From: Pedobacter sp. ISL-64
GTDB taxonomy: Bacteria; Bacteroidota; Bacteroidia; Sphingobacteriales; Sphingobacteriaceae
NCBI RefSeq assembly: GCF_018613605.1
Contig: NZ_JAGGPU010000008.1
Coordinates: forward strand, 277,625 to 341,624
Reading direction: 5' to 3'
Length of the DNA: 64,000 bases
Positions 17,298-26,444 of this stretch are shown here, in pieces. Both the position numbers and the translations under genes were made by a program. The notes under the pieces are model-generated. The model was not told where the DNA came from. It saw only the letters and a list, made by a program, of their open reading frames with translations, and did no database searches. Within the stretch, counting starts at the first letter, position 1. Every line of letters begins with the position of its first letter.

Positions 17298-19904
17298 CTA
17301 TTTCTTTTGTTCAGATAAAAAAGAAACTAACGAAGCCAGTTCTTCATATGACAATGAATTGGCCAAACCTTCTGGCATCATCGAAGTTTCCATTTCTTTT
17401 CTCGACAGGATATCGCCCGCTTTAATGGTAAAAACCTCTCCCGCAATATTACGAACCACCACTTTGGCAGCTGTTTCTTCTGTAATAAAGCCCATATAGG
17501 TACGGTCGCCCTTGGCAGTAATCATTACCGAAGCAAATCCCTGAGAAATTGAAGCATTAGGTTTTAATATCGATTCTGCAATCTGCTCACGGTTCATAAT
17601 AGAGCCAATCTGTCCCATAAAAGGACCTTTCATTTTCTCACTTTTACTTAAACTATGGCAGGCTACACAACCCTGACTATTGAAAATATTTTTCCCTTTC
17701 AACGGATTACCCTGTAACTTATTGATCGCCAACAATACATCTTCGATAGATGATTTACCTACCTGACCTTTTTTGTTTTTGATTTTATCCAAATCAATTT
17801 TTGGTTCTTCAGCTGCCGCTACTTTTTCTTCTTCGGCAAACTCAGGGATATCCATCCTTTGACGCGCATTTAAATTAACGTAAAACTGTTTTCCCTGTGC
17901 TCCGGCTTTCGTAGCCTCTTCTTTCAGGAATTTCTCGATAATAGGAGAACCTTCCCATGAAACTGCTTTAAAGTATGGTCCGTGAGAATCAGGACGTGTA
18001 CCCCACCACCAAGAAGCGTCGTAGGCAATTTCTTTTTTATACAAACGGCCTAATGTTACCAGGATCTGTTGTTTTAATTTCTCATCATTCGATTGTTTGT
18101 AGTTTTCGATTAGTCCGTTAACCGCTTTTTCTGTATGTATATAACGCAATGCCCAAAGTGCAAGGGTAGAATTTTCGGTTTTAACTGCAGCAAGCAAAGC
18201 ATCTACAGCCTGAAGATCAACTAAGGCCCTAACAGCTAAGTGAGGTAAAATAATGGCTGAATTTGGTGTTGCATGAGGTCCTTCAGTACCTTTTGCAGGC
18301 GCTGTAAATGAAGCAGGTACCTTGGTTTGTAAAAGCACATTGGCAACCTCTACCCTGCCCAAACGGTTTAAACCAATTATCGAAGCCGCCTGAACGCGAA
18401 GAGAAGGATCCTTTAAACCTTCTAAGAATGGCTCAACTGGTACTTTGTCTATATTGGCCTTACGATCTGCAAGTGCTTTTAAGGCAAATTCCTTAACTGC
18501 TTTATCTTTAGTAAATTCAACTAAAGTTGCAATACCGTTTTCTTTGGTGAGCTGTGCATAGGTATAAATACCGGCAATACGGACATCAAGCGCTAAACTT
18601 TGATCGGAAGCCACTTTTAAGGCCGTTGCAATAGCTTGTTTATTGTTGCGCAAAACCAATTCCTGCGAAGCGGTTAAACGGCCTACTGCACTATTCGATT
18701 TAAGCAGTTCGGATAGTTTTTTAATTGAAGCTTTTTTAACATCAGGAAAAGCTTTGTATGTCCAGTTGTTTGGCACTGCACGAACAACGTAGCCTTTATT
18801 CGGGCTGCCAGAGTAACCAGCGCCATCCCAAGCCGATAGATAAAGTCTTCCTGAACCGTCTACATCAAGATCGGTAATCTGAGGAAGTTTAATAAACTCT
18901 TCATCTTTCTGCGTAAAGGTTGGGCCATCAGTGGTAACTCTATGAATATAAAGCATGCTTCTGCCCCAATCGGCCATCATTGGTACATGGTTATATTGTT
19001 CAGGCCAGTTTGGTTCATCCATAAATAATGCACCGGTACCCGATCCTCCACCTAAATCTGCAAGCGCAGGAATAATTTCGTCGGTAAAATTCTGAAATAA
19101 CACAGGGTAACCATATTCTCCAGATTGTATATGGTGCGAGAAACGAACGTTCCATCCACCGCCATCATTGGTATTTTCTCTGGTAAAAACGTTCATGTAA
19201 GGATCGATAGCAACATCATAAACATTACGTGTACCATGTGTATATACTTCCATTTCAGTTCCATCAGGACGAACACGCATAATCCCTCCGCCTAACATGG
19301 TTAGTTTTTTACCTGAACGGTCTACCGCATCATGGAATCCAAAATCTCCTACTGAAATATAAATCCATCCATCAATACCCATTCTAATGCCATTAGTAGC
19401 ATGGTCGGTACCACGTTCGCGGATATATTTGGCATTACTGATATGCTCTATAAGCGGCTTTTCGGGTCCATCGGCTTTTCCATCGCCATCTTTATCTTCG
19501 AAAACTACTAAATTCATGCCTGTAGCCTGTTTTGTTTCTTTAGAAAAAGTGGTATGTAATACATATACCTGGCTGCCTTGAACAATAATACCGCGTGGAT
19601 TATCCACTTCGGCAAAATCTACATGTTCGTCCATTTTACCATCGTTATCCTTATCTATCAATTTAAGAATATGGCCTTTACCAGGATCTTTACCTAAAGA
19701 GCCGATCATATCAACGCCAACATATACTTCTCCGGTTGGTGCTACGGCTAAACAGGCTGGGCTGGGTGTAACATCGGGCCCAGCGAAATTGGTTATCGTT
19801 AATTCGGGTGGTGATACGCGTTGTATTTTTGGTTCGCTAAAGAAGTTTCTTAATCCAAAAAAAACTAGTGTAAAAGAAATTAAGCTTAAAGAAAATTTAA
19901 TCAT
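17298..19904 (-). CDS. Beta-propeller/HEAT-repeat protein with C-terminal cytochrome c-type haem domain
   Basis: An 868-residue exported protein with an N-terminal hydrophobic signal. Residues about 30-380 resemble the membrane-bound dehydrogenase/PQQ-sugar-dehydrogenase-like propeller seen in Planctomycetes-type proteins, with calcium-loop-like DKDNDGK and DKDGDGK motifs. Residues about 400-650 look like HEAT/armadillo repeats. The C-terminal part has one haem-binding motif CVACH (746-750) and a probable distal Met ligand in SMMPEG (about 842-843). It may oxidise a sugar or pass electrons in the periplasm; substrate unknown. It lies 39 bases upstream of the frameshifted heparinase gene on the same strand, so they are probably co-transcribed. 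Confidence 0.8.
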   Translation of the reverse strand: MIKFSLSLISFTLVFFGLRNFFSEPKIQRVSPPELTITNFAGPDVTPSPACLAVAPTGEVYVGVDMIGSLGKDPGKGHILKLIDKDNDGKMDEHVDFAEVDNPRGIIVQGSQVYVLHTTFSKETKQATGMNLVVFEDKDGDGKADGPEKPLIEHISNAKYIRERGTDHATNGIRMGIDGWIYISVGDFGFHDAVDRSGKKLTMLGGGIMRVRPDGTEMEVYTHGTRNVYDVAIDPYMNVFTRENTNDGGGWNVRFSHHIQSGEYGYPVLFQNFTDEIIPALADLGGGSGTGALFMDEPNWPEQYNHVPMMADWGRSMLYIHRVTTDGPTFTQKDEEFIKLPQITDLDVDGSGRLYLSAWDGAGYSGSPNKGYVVRAVPNNWTYKAFPDVKKASIKKLSELLKSNSAVGRLTASQELVLRNNKQAIATALKVASDQSLALDVRIAGIYTYAQLTKENGIATLVEFTKDKAVKEFALKALADRKANIDKVPVEPFLEGLKDPSLRVQAASIIGLNRLGRVEVANVLLQTKVPASFTAPAKGTEGPHATPNSAIILPHLAVRALVDLQAVDALLAAVKTENSTLALWALRYIHTEKAVNGLIENYKQSNDEKLKQQILVTLGRLYKKEIAYDASWWWGTRPDSHGPYFKAVSWEGSPIIEKFLKEEATKAGAQGKQFYVNLNARQRMDIPEFAEEEKVAAAEEPKIDLDKIKNKKGQVGKSSIEDVLLAINKLQGNPLKGKNIFNSQGCVACHSLSKSEKMKGPFMGQIGSIMNREQIAESILKPNASISQGFASVMITAKGDRTYMGFITEETAAKVVVRNIAGEVFTIKAGDILSRKEMETSMMPEGLANSLSYEELASLVSFLSEQKK

Positions 19905-20331
19905 TTGTGTGTGTTATTGGTTTCTTGGTGGTTGTGCCGCGTAAACTTACAAAAAAATATAAATTCTCTTGTGCCACAATTTTGTGCATTTCAACTTAAT
20001 TCTTAACCATTTAACACTTATACTTACTAGCCGCTAAACTTATTTACTTCATTTTAAAGTAAAACAACTTCACAGACGTTATCCTGATAAAGATCCGTAT
20101 TAATTAAAGCAACAATTCAAACTAATTACTATGGACAACTAAATAAGCTTCAAACCGCTATAATTATGCATAACAACAAGTAAATACAAATTAAATGAAG
20201 AAAAAACACCTTATAAATAAGGTAAACAGCCGCTTTCATCAGAATCAGGTAAATTATTTCGTAAAACACTTGCTCCAAACAAGATATTTTATTATATTTA
20301 CTAAATCCAACATTCATTAAATCAGTACGTT
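19905..20331. other. AT-rich gene-free stretch between divergent genes
   Basis: This holds the upstream region of the haem-protein gene (minus strand) and of the small membrane protein (plus strand). I see no clear hairpin, repeat or conserved promoter pair in it. Confidence 0.4.
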
Positions 20332-20502
20332 ATGAAAAATATTCTTTATTTCTTCCTGACTGCCCTGATCTCCTCCATTGCGCTGTTAATTACCAAGGAT
20401 TCATTTGAACCCGAATTGGTTTATAGCACAGTGGTATTAATATGGATTTTTTACATTTGGTACCATATTTATGCTGCTAGTAAGAGGAACTACAGCGAGT
20501 AG
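20332..20502 (+). CDS. Small membrane protein of 56 residues
   Basis: An ATG at 20332 opens a frame of 56 codons ending in TAG at 20500-20502. It encodes two hydrophobic segments (about residues 4-20 and 30-47) around a short acidic loop, and an Arg/Lys-containing tail. An AT-rich hairpin followed by a T-rich tract lies about 50 bases after the stop. I recognise no family. The hydropathy pattern and following hairpin support a real gene, but the length alone does not exclude chance. Confidence 0.45.
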   Translation: MKNILYFFLTALISSIALLITKDSFEPELVYSTVVLIWIFYIWYHIYAASKRNYSE

Positions 20503-20550
20503 TCTGTGTCTTAATTAAATTGAATTCTCCGATTGGATATAATCTGGAGT

Positions 20551-20590
20551 TAAAATATTAGTGGCCAATATTTTATCCTTTCTTTTTGCT
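20551..20590 (+). terminator. AT-rich hairpin with T-rich tail after the small membrane protein
   Basis: AAAATATT (20552-20559) pairs with AATATTTT (20567-20574) around a 7-base loop, followed by a pyrimidine tract ending in TTTTT. The stem is weak, so termination strength is uncertain. Confidence 0.35.
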
Positions 20591-20837
20591 TTCATCTCAT
20601 TATTAATTTGTTGATACAGCCATTGCCTGTAAATTAATTTACTTTCTTGTTAAGAAAGTTGTAATTATTTAAGATGATTGCCAGGTGCATCTCAGTTAAT
20701 TTATTATCTTCGCCGAAAACTAAAACACAGTAGTTTACGTTTATAACTAAGCTTGGCCAATTAGCCAGGTTATACATAAAGCTTAATGAACTTGGAGTTA
20801 TCGACCTCGTACATGGGGTAGATTAGCGCACAGGATC
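20575..20837. other. Upstream region of the desaturase gene
   Basis: Gene-free DNA leading to the desaturase start. AT-rich in its first half; no confident promoter pair or riboswitch-like structure was found. Confidence 0.3.
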
Positions 20838-21923
20838 ATGAAATCAAAAGCAAAATTCCCATGTTTAGCAGGGAATACATTTTACTCGGAAGTTCGTCGC
20901 AGAGTAAACAACGACTTTAAAGAAAACAATAGAAGTATCAATGCTAATGTGCTGATGTGGTTTAAAGCCTTTCTTTTCCTTACTATATTTCTGGCACTTT
21001 ACTTTTCCATACTCCTTTTAAACGTGCATAGCACTATACTTTTGGGACTTACCATTTTACTTGGTGCAACTTGTGCATTTATTGGTTTTAATATCTGCCA
21101 CGATGCCATTCACGGTTCGTTTTCGAGTTCTAAACGCATCAATTCTTTTTTCAGTTTTCTTTTTAATATGGTTGGAGCCAATCCGTATGTATGGAACATT
21201 ACCCACAACGTAGTACACCATACCTATACCAATATACCTGGCCATGATGAAGATATCGAAGTAGCACCGGGCCTTATACGCATCTGTACAGAAGATGAAT
21301 TAAAACCACACCAGCGTTTCCAGCAATGGTATGCTTTCCCTTTATATAGCCTGGCTTCGCTTTCCTGGGTGTTTCGTAAAGATTATAAAAAGTTTTTTCA
21401 AAAAAGTGTGGGTGCCTGCCAGAACAAGCATCCGAAGGTTGAATACTTTAACCTCTTTTTCTATAAGTTTCTGTACTACTTTATTTTTATTGGTTTACCG
21501 ATACTTATTATGCCGCTTGCCTGGTGGCAGATTGCAATCGGTTTTGTAGTGTTACATATGGCTCAAGGTTTAACTATGGGACTCGTTTTCCAACTTGCTC
21601 ATGTAGTGGAAGGAACAACTTTCCCAATAACCAATGAAGAAGGCAATATGGAAGAAGCCTGGGCCGAACACCAAATGCGTACTACAGCTAATTTTGCAAC
21701 TCAATCTCCTATATCAGCATTTTTTCTTGGTGGATTGAACCGACAGATAGAACACCACCTTTTCCCTAAAATATGCCATGTTCATTATGGAAGGATCTCC
21801 ACAATTGTAAAACAAACTGCGTTAGAATTTGGATTGCCTTACCATGAAAACACCACCTTCTTATCGGCACTTCGCTCTCACTACCGCATCCTAAAAAAAA
21901 TGGGACAACCGGAAACAATTTAG
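20838..21923 (+). CDS. Membrane fatty acid desaturase (acyl-lipid or acyl-CoA type)
   Basis: Di-iron membrane desaturase of 361 residues. The three histidine boxes are HDAIH (88-92), HNVVHH (123-128) and QIEHH (about 303-307). The Gln-starting third box is typical of front-end desaturases, but there is no cytochrome b5 domain, so electrons must come from a separate ferredoxin or similar protein. Four transmembrane segments occur in two pairs. It would insert a double bond into membrane fatty acids, often for cold adaptation. It appears monocistronic, with repeats following. Confidence 0.9.
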   Translation: MKSKAKFPCLAGNTFYSEVRRRVNNDFKENNRSINANVLMWFKAFLFLTIFLALYFSILLLNVHSTILLGLTILLGATCAFIGFNICHDAIHGSFSSSKRINSFFSFLFNMVGANPYVWNITHNVVHHTYTNIPGHDEDIEVAPGLIRICTEDELKPHQRFQQWYAFPLYSLASLSWVFRKDYKKFFQKSVGACQNKHPKVEYFNLFFYKFLYYFIFIGLPILIMPLAWWQIAIGFVVLHMAQGLTMGLVFQLAHVVEGTTFPITNEEGNMEEAWAEHQMRTTANFATQSPISAFFLGGLNRQIEHHLFPKICHVHYGRISTIVKQTALEFGLPYHENTTFLSALRSHYRILKKMGQPETI

Positions 21924-21953
21924 TGGCTATTAAGTTAAGGGCGATAATTCAAC

Positions 21954-22215
21954 CTTAATATTCTTATTCCCTTATGGTAAAAATCCTTAATCTTATTTTT
22001 CCATCATTAAGCAGTTTAGGGCATTAAGATCATGCAAATTTGATCTTAATATTCTTATTCCCTTAAAGGAAAAAGTCTTTAAATCCTATTTATTTCATCA
22101 TTAAGCAGTTTAGGGCATTAAGATCATGCAAATTTAACCTTGACATTCTTATTGCCTTAATGGTAAAACCCTTAAATCCTATTTATTTCATCATTAAGAA
22201 GTTTAGGGCATTAAG
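21954..22215. repeat. Three imperfect tandem repeats of 90-95 bases
   Basis: Units begin at about 21954, 22044 and 22139. Each runs from CTTAATATTCTTATT (CTTGACATTCTTATT in the third) to TTTAGGGCATTAAG. Unit ends contain CTTAAT and ATTAAG, so each unit can form a stem. Lengths differ by 5 bases between copies. No reading frame crosses them. Confidence 0.85.
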
Positions 22216-22246
22216 TTTTGAGCGCCTGTAAAATTGAGCGATACGC

Positions 22247-22292
22247 ATGAACAAATGACCAATGAACAAATGACTAATGAACCAATAAACCA
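22247..22292. repeat. 15-base direct repeat, three copies
   Basis: ATGAACAAATGACCA (22247-22261), ATGAACAAATGACTA (22262-22276) and a more diverged third copy (22277-22292) are directly adjacent, shortly before the SGNH hydrolase gene. Confidence 0.75.
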
Positions 22293-22361
22293 ACACCTAA
22301 TAACATAAACTTAACATACAATACATTCCTTCAACAGGCAGATCTTTTTATCTTTAACCAT

Positions 22362-22949
22362 ATGTACTGGTACGAAGAAGAAGTTAAACAATTGGAAAGG
22401 GCGCATCGCTTAGATCGGGAGCATCCTGGTGTTATCTTTTATGGCAGTTCATCTATCCGGTTGTGGAATAGTCTCGAAGATGATTTTGATTACATGAAAG
22501 TAACCAATTTAGGCTTTGGCGGCTCTACATTAGCAGCATGTGTATGGTTTTTTGAGCGGATTATGATAGACTACAGGCCGAAGGCACTTGTGGTATATGC
22601 AGGCGATAACGATCTTGGCGATGGCAGAAACCCTGAGGAGATATTTATCTTTTTCCTGCAGCTCATGGTTAAAGTTAACCAGCGGTTTGGCATATTGCCC
22701 TGTTATTTTATATCGCTAAAACCCAGTCTTACCCGCTGGCAAATGGCCGACCAGTTTAGATATACCAATAACCTTATCGAAAGCGAAATCATTAAACTCA
22801 ATAGCAATTGGAAATTTATTGATGTATTTAAGAAAATGCTCAACAAAGAAGGCAACCCAAACCCTGCACTTTACGATCACGATGGATTGCATCTGAGCGA
22901 AGAAGGCTATCGTTTGTGGGCAGCAACTGTTAAAGAGAAATTAGGTTAA
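22362..22949 (+). CDS. Cytoplasmic SGNH/GDSL-family hydrolase
   Basis: A 195-residue protein with no signal peptide. The nucleophile block is FYGSSSIRLW (Ser about 30), the glycine block is GFGGST (about 53-58), the oxyanion block holds AGDNDL, and the C-terminal block DHDGLHLSEEGY contains the Asp-x-x-His pair. All catalytic blocks are present. Substrate is unknown; it could be an acyl-ester hydrolase. The esterase gene follows 56 bases later on the same strand and may be co-transcribed. Confidence 0.8.
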   Translation: MYWYEEEVKQLERAHRLDREHPGVIFYGSSSIRLWNSLEDDFDYMKVTNLGFGGSTLAACVWFFERIMIDYRPKALVVYAGDNDLGDGRNPEEIFIFFLQLMVKVNQRFGILPCYFISLKPSLTRWQMADQFRYTNNLIESEIIKLNSNWKFIDVFKKMLNKEGNPNPALYDHDGLHLSEEGYRLWAATVKEKLG

Positions 22950-23005
22950 TCATTACGCTTAATTAATATCCCGATAACATACATGCCTTATTTTTCGCAA
23001 AAGAA

Positions 23006-23743
23006 TTGAAGCCAATGAACAGAGAATATCATAAATGGTTCAGCCACAATCTTCAACGGGATATGGAATTATTGGTTTTCGGTCATGCCGGAAGAGCAGT
23101 TATCTTTTTCCCCACCCGTATGGCCAGGTTTTACGATTACGAAAACTGGGGAATTATAGCTTCATTAAGTACGCAGATTGAAAATGGCGAACTCCAAATT
23201 TTCTGCGTGGACAGTATAGATGGGGAAAGCTTTTATAACGATGAGGTGTTTCCATCGGTACGCATAGACCGGCATTTACAATATGAAAAATATCTCCTCG
23301 AAGAAGTATTATCGCTTATCTATCGGAAAAATGATGGCGATTACATAGAAACTGCAGGCTGTAGCATGGGCGCTTACCATGCTATAAACCTGGCTATGAA
23401 ATATCCCTGGTTATTTAAAAAAGCCGTTGGTATAAGTGGAAGATATGACCTTACAGACAACATAGGCGATTTTAGAGACCTACTGAATGGGTTTCACGAC
23501 GAAAAAGTTTATTTTAATATGCCAGCGCAGTATATTGCTAACCTAAACGATGATCGATTGCTATCAGCAGTCAGAAACATGGAAATTATTCTTGCCGTAG
23601 GCGAAACAGATCCATTTCTAAGTGGAAACCAGCACCTAAGCAGCCTGTTATGGGAGAAAGGTATACCCAATCAGTTTCATACCTGGGAGAGCAATGCACA
23701 CCGCCCCCATTATTGGCGAAAAATGGCGCCTATGTACATTTAA
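23006..23743 (+). CDS. Alpha/beta-hydrolase, esterase family (EsteraseD-like)
   Basis: A 245-residue soluble protein; translation may start at 23006 or at the internal Met at 23015. The nucleophile elbow is GCSMG with Ser120; the likely acid is Asp in GETDPF and the His is in NAHRPHYW near the end. The pattern fits the putative esterase family (esterase D / Fes type). It lacks a signal peptide. It lies beside the SGNH hydrolase, suggesting two linked ester-cleaving activities; substrate unknown. Confidence 0.8.
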   Translation: MKPMNREYHKWFSHNLQRDMELLVFGHAGRAVIFFPTRMARFYDYENWGIIASLSTQIENGELQIFCVDSIDGESFYNDEVFPSVRIDRHLQYEKYLLEEVLSLIYRKNDGDYIETAGCSMGAYHAINLAMKYPWLFKKAVGISGRYDLTDNIGDFRDLLNGFHDEKVYFNMPAQYIANLNDDRLLSAVRNMEIILAVGETDPFLSGNQHLSSLLWEKGIPNQFHTWESNAHRPHYWRKMAPMYI

Positions 23744-23764
23744 TTATTACATAAGCGCCTCATC

Positions 23765-24289
23765 TCATTTTACTGCTAAATTAAAATATTGTTTAATGTT
23801 GATGGTATCTAAGGGTATTTTAGATTTTTCAGCTGCTACAACAATATGGGCATCCAGCAACCATCTTTCTCCTGAATTATTAGCGTTAGCCACTTTAATT
23901 CCTTTAACTGTACCTGCAATCGGAGTTAAGTCGAAATAATCGCATGAAGCGCAAGAAAACAGATGTTTTACCTTTCCAGCCAGAATATCAGCATCAGTTA
24001 TTAAAAATTTATCACCCTTCATTGGTGCTTGAATATATATCCGCGTGGTGCTGAAGTTATTACTCTTCGTAGCCAAAAAAATCCGGTATTGCCCGGCGCT
24101 AAGTGCAATCTGCCGATCGGCCATTGCTGAATAATTAGTATATTCATACAAGCAGCTTCCTTCAGTACAAGGAGTTAGATTTTGCGCATCAATGGTAAAA
24201 TCCATTGGGTTATCCGTTTTCTTTTTGCAAGCACTCAAGGTGGTTAATACAATCAAAAAGACGGCGGTTACTTTAAAAGCGTTTCTCAT
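23765..24289 (-). CDS. Lipoprotein of unknown function
   Basis: A 174-residue protein with a lipoprotein signal ending in LSAC (Cys21) followed by three Lys. The mature part looks beta-rich and contains two Cys pairs (near CTEGSC and CASC) that could form disulfides. I recognise no family. It converges with the esterase gene, ending 21 bases from it. Confidence 0.65.
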   Translation of the reverse strand: MRNAFKVTAVFLIVLTTLSACKKKTDNPMDFTIDAQNLTPCTEGSCLYEYTNYSAMADRQIALSAGQYRIFLATKSNNFSTTRIYIQAPMKGDKFLITDADILAGKVKHLFSCASCDYFDLTPIAGTVKGIKVANANNSGERWLLDAHIVVAAEKSKIPLDTINIKQYFNLAVK

Positions 24290-24500
24290 AATTTAATTTT
24301 CTATGAATACGGTAGAAATTTCGAATATGCTACAATTCGAATATTAATTTTTTATTAAATAAATGAACAAGAAAGAAATACTATTTAAACACAGCGGGAT
24401 TAATTTGGGCAAAAAACTGACTGTTCAAAAGACTTTATTTTAACATAGGTTGAACAAGAAAATATTAAGTTTGCAGATAAACAGATTAAATCTACAAAAC

Positions 24501-25283
24501 ATGAAACAAGGATTATTAATAGATATGGACGGGGTGATTTATAGCGGGGAAGAATTGATATTTGGTGCTGATAAATTCATTAAAAACTTAATTGATGAAG
24601 ATATTCCTTTTGCATTTATGACCAACAATAGTCAGAGAACAGCTTTGGAGGTAGTACGCAAACTTAAAGGACTGGGTATAAAAGTGGAAGAAAGCCATGT
24701 ATACACCAGTGCAATGGCTACAGGTAAATTCCTTTCCGATCAAAGCCCGAATGGTACAGCGTATGTATTGGGAGAAGGCGGTTTACTAAGCAGTTTACAC
24801 GATCATGGTATTACTTTGGTAAACACCGATCCAGAATTTGTTGTACTGGGAGAAGGTAGAAACTTTACGCTGGAAATGGTGCAGCGTGCTGTTGATATGA
24901 TTCTTGCTGGAGCTAAATTTATCACTACCAACAGAGATCCATCGCCCAAAAAACCAGGGTGGAATAATTTAGGCATTGCCGCAACCACCGCCATGATTGA
25001 GGAAGCAACTGGCAGAAAAGCATTTGTTACCGGCAAACCAAGTCCGGTGATGATGCGCTCGGCACGTAAATTTTTAGGATTAGAAACCAGCGAAACTACA
25101 GTTATTGGCGATACCATGGAAACCGATATACAAGGAGGTGTACAAATGGGCTATAAAACCATTCTGGTACTTTCGGGTATCTCAAGCAAGGATACTTTAG
25201 GGCATTACGCTTTTAAACCCGACATGATTGCAAGCTCTGTTGATGAGATTAAATTTCCTTTGGTCTGGTGGGAAGGTAAGTAG
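24501..25283 (+). CDS. HAD-IIA family phosphatase (NagD-like)
   Basis: A 260-residue cytoplasmic phosphatase, starting at the ATG at 24501 which places the catalytic motif near the N terminus; the frame upstream only has a TTG. The motif IDMDGVIYSGEE carries the nucleophile Asp8 and Asp10; motif II is TNNS, motif III has the Lys in VTGKPSP, and motif IV is GDTMETDI. The C2-type cap fits NagD/4-nitrophenylphosphatase relatives, which act on sugar phosphates or nucleotides. Physiological substrate unknown. Confidence 0.88.
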   Translation: MKQGLLIDMDGVIYSGEELIFGADKFIKNLIDEDIPFAFMTNNSQRTALEVVRKLKGLGIKVEESHVYTSAMATGKFLSDQSPNGTAYVLGEGGLLSSLHDHGITLVNTDPEFVVLGEGRNFTLEMVQRAVDMILAGAKFITTNRDPSPKKPGWNNLGIAATTAMIEEATGRKAFVTGKPSPVMMRSARKFLGLETSETTVIGDTMETDIQGGVQMGYKTILVLSGISSKDTLGHYAFKPDMIASSVDEIKFPLVWWEGK

Positions 25284-25311
25284 TGCGAGTTTGAAGTAGG
25301 CTCCAGCGTAT

Positions 25312-25407
25312 CGTCATTGCGAGAAGGCTTTTTCAGCCGACGAAGCAATCTTTATGGCAGAATCACGGGCATGAAAGATTGCTTCGTCGTTCCTCCTCGC
25401 AATGACG
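25312..25407. repeat. REP-like long palindrome
   Basis: Outer arms of 12 bases (25312-25323 and 25396-25407, CGTCATTGCGAG type) and inner arms of 16 bases (25338-25353 and 25374-25389, GACGAAGCAATCTTT type) make a nested inverted repeat. The CGTCATTGCGAG element is a widespread intergenic repeat of bacteria. It lies just after the HAD phosphatase gene and may affect RNA stability or termination. Confidence 0.85.
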
Positions 25408-25493
25408 AACCTTTCTATTGGAGTCTGTCAATGGTAGAGGTTGGAATTTTTCAAAGACAACGGAGGTTGATGACAGATTCGTAGCTGATAGAG

Positions 25494-25769
25494 CTACTTT
25501 ATTTTATGAATTGTAAATAAGGGAGCTGAGTTGAGATATATAGGCTTAAAAAAACTCAACCGATAATCAGTTGTAAATACAACAGGTGCACCCTCAAGCT
25601 TAGCAGCCATACCAATAGGTTTAAACAATTTTAATGAAGCTGAATCATTTACAATATGCTCATGTACTGGGGCTTCAGGCCTTTTATCATCAGTAAATTT
25701 ATTCGCTTTGGTTAAAAGCCCAACTGCCGGTATAACCATTAAAAGCGCTACGCAAGAAATCAGTCTCAT
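25494..25769 (-). CDS. Small hypothetical exported protein
   Basis: A 91-residue frame with an N-terminal hydrophobic segment (about residues 3-20) that could be a signal peptide or membrane anchor. No conserved domain or catalytic motif is visible. It is flanked by repeats on both sides. Moderate doubt that it is expressed. Confidence 0.45.
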   Translation of the reverse strand: MRLISCVALLMVIPAVGLLTKANKFTDDKRPEAPVHEHIVNDSASLKLFKPIGMAAKLEGAPVVFTTDYRLSFFKPIYLNSAPLFTIHKIK

Positions 25770-25922
25770 ATCATTGTGCTTAAATTATCCTATTATTTAG
25801 TTAGGGTCTTTTAACAAAGATGAACCGATGTTATTAGTAAGATAGTTAGTTAGCGTTATTAAATTGTTAAGGTTACGACACCGGTTTAATACAATATTAA
25901 ATGTATCAAGCCAATAGTGCGG

Positions 25923-26080
25923 TTTATATTACTGCACCCACGATTTATATTACTGCACTCACGTTTTATATTACCGCACCCGCGATTTATATTATTGCAC
26001 TTGCGATTTATATTACCGCACCCATGATTTATATTATCGTACCCGTGATTTATATTATTGCACCTGTGATTTATATTAAG
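25923..26080. repeat. Array of 21-base tandem repeats
   Basis: Seven full units (starting 25923, 25944, 25965, 25986, 26007, 26028, 26049) and a partial eighth at 26070. The first nine bases, TTTATATTA, are identical in all eight; the other twelve vary almost only by C/T or A/G changes. The 21-base spacing equals two DNA turns. An open plus-strand frame across it encodes a heptapeptide repeat, but nothing else supports a gene. Confidence 0.9.
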
Positions 26081-26083
26081 ATA

Positions 26084-26444
26084 TCAGGCTTAAGGATTAC
26101 TTGATTTGATAATTCTGATATGGATGTATACCCACGAGGTTAGGATTAAGATTGCGTAGAAACATCCATCGCTACGCAATCATTAACTAACCAAATAAAT
26201 GTATTTACCAGGCGTAACATCAGATAACCAGTCTAAAGAACGCTTAGCATAGAAGGTAAAATTCGGGCACTAATCAACCTATTCAGTACCTTGTCGTTTA
26301 CATTTAAATTTTCCTCTCAAAACCCGGTTTATGCCCTCTCGGCCATTGCTTCCATTTATCGCAAAACCTTACTTGATAGTATACAACCGCACGGTTTTCT
26401 TTAAACCATACTTCAAAAAAATTAAGAAAAACCGTTCATCCAGA
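26084..26444. other. Gene-free stretch after PUL A
   Basis: This lies between the 21-base array and the last PUL A gene. It includes a stem-loop with 9-base arms (ATTGCGTAG at 26151-26159, CTACGCAAT at 26172-26180), which could end PUL A transcripts although no T-tract follows. No supported gene. Confidence 0.45.

Noticed and set aside
21954..22292. CRISPR array
   Set aside because: Units are directly adjacent with no unique spacers, copies are few and imperfect, and no cas gene is present.
25901..26104. Plus-strand frame of 67 codons across the 21-base repeats
   Set aside because: The repeat length is a multiple of three, so an open frame is expected by default. There is no signal peptide, no good start context, and the constant part fits a DNA-level signal better.
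26300..26444. Open minus-strand stretch of about 43 codons with a Trp-rich protein-like segment after the last PUL A gene
   Set aside because: No start codon and no recognised family; too short to call a gene remnant without a database search.
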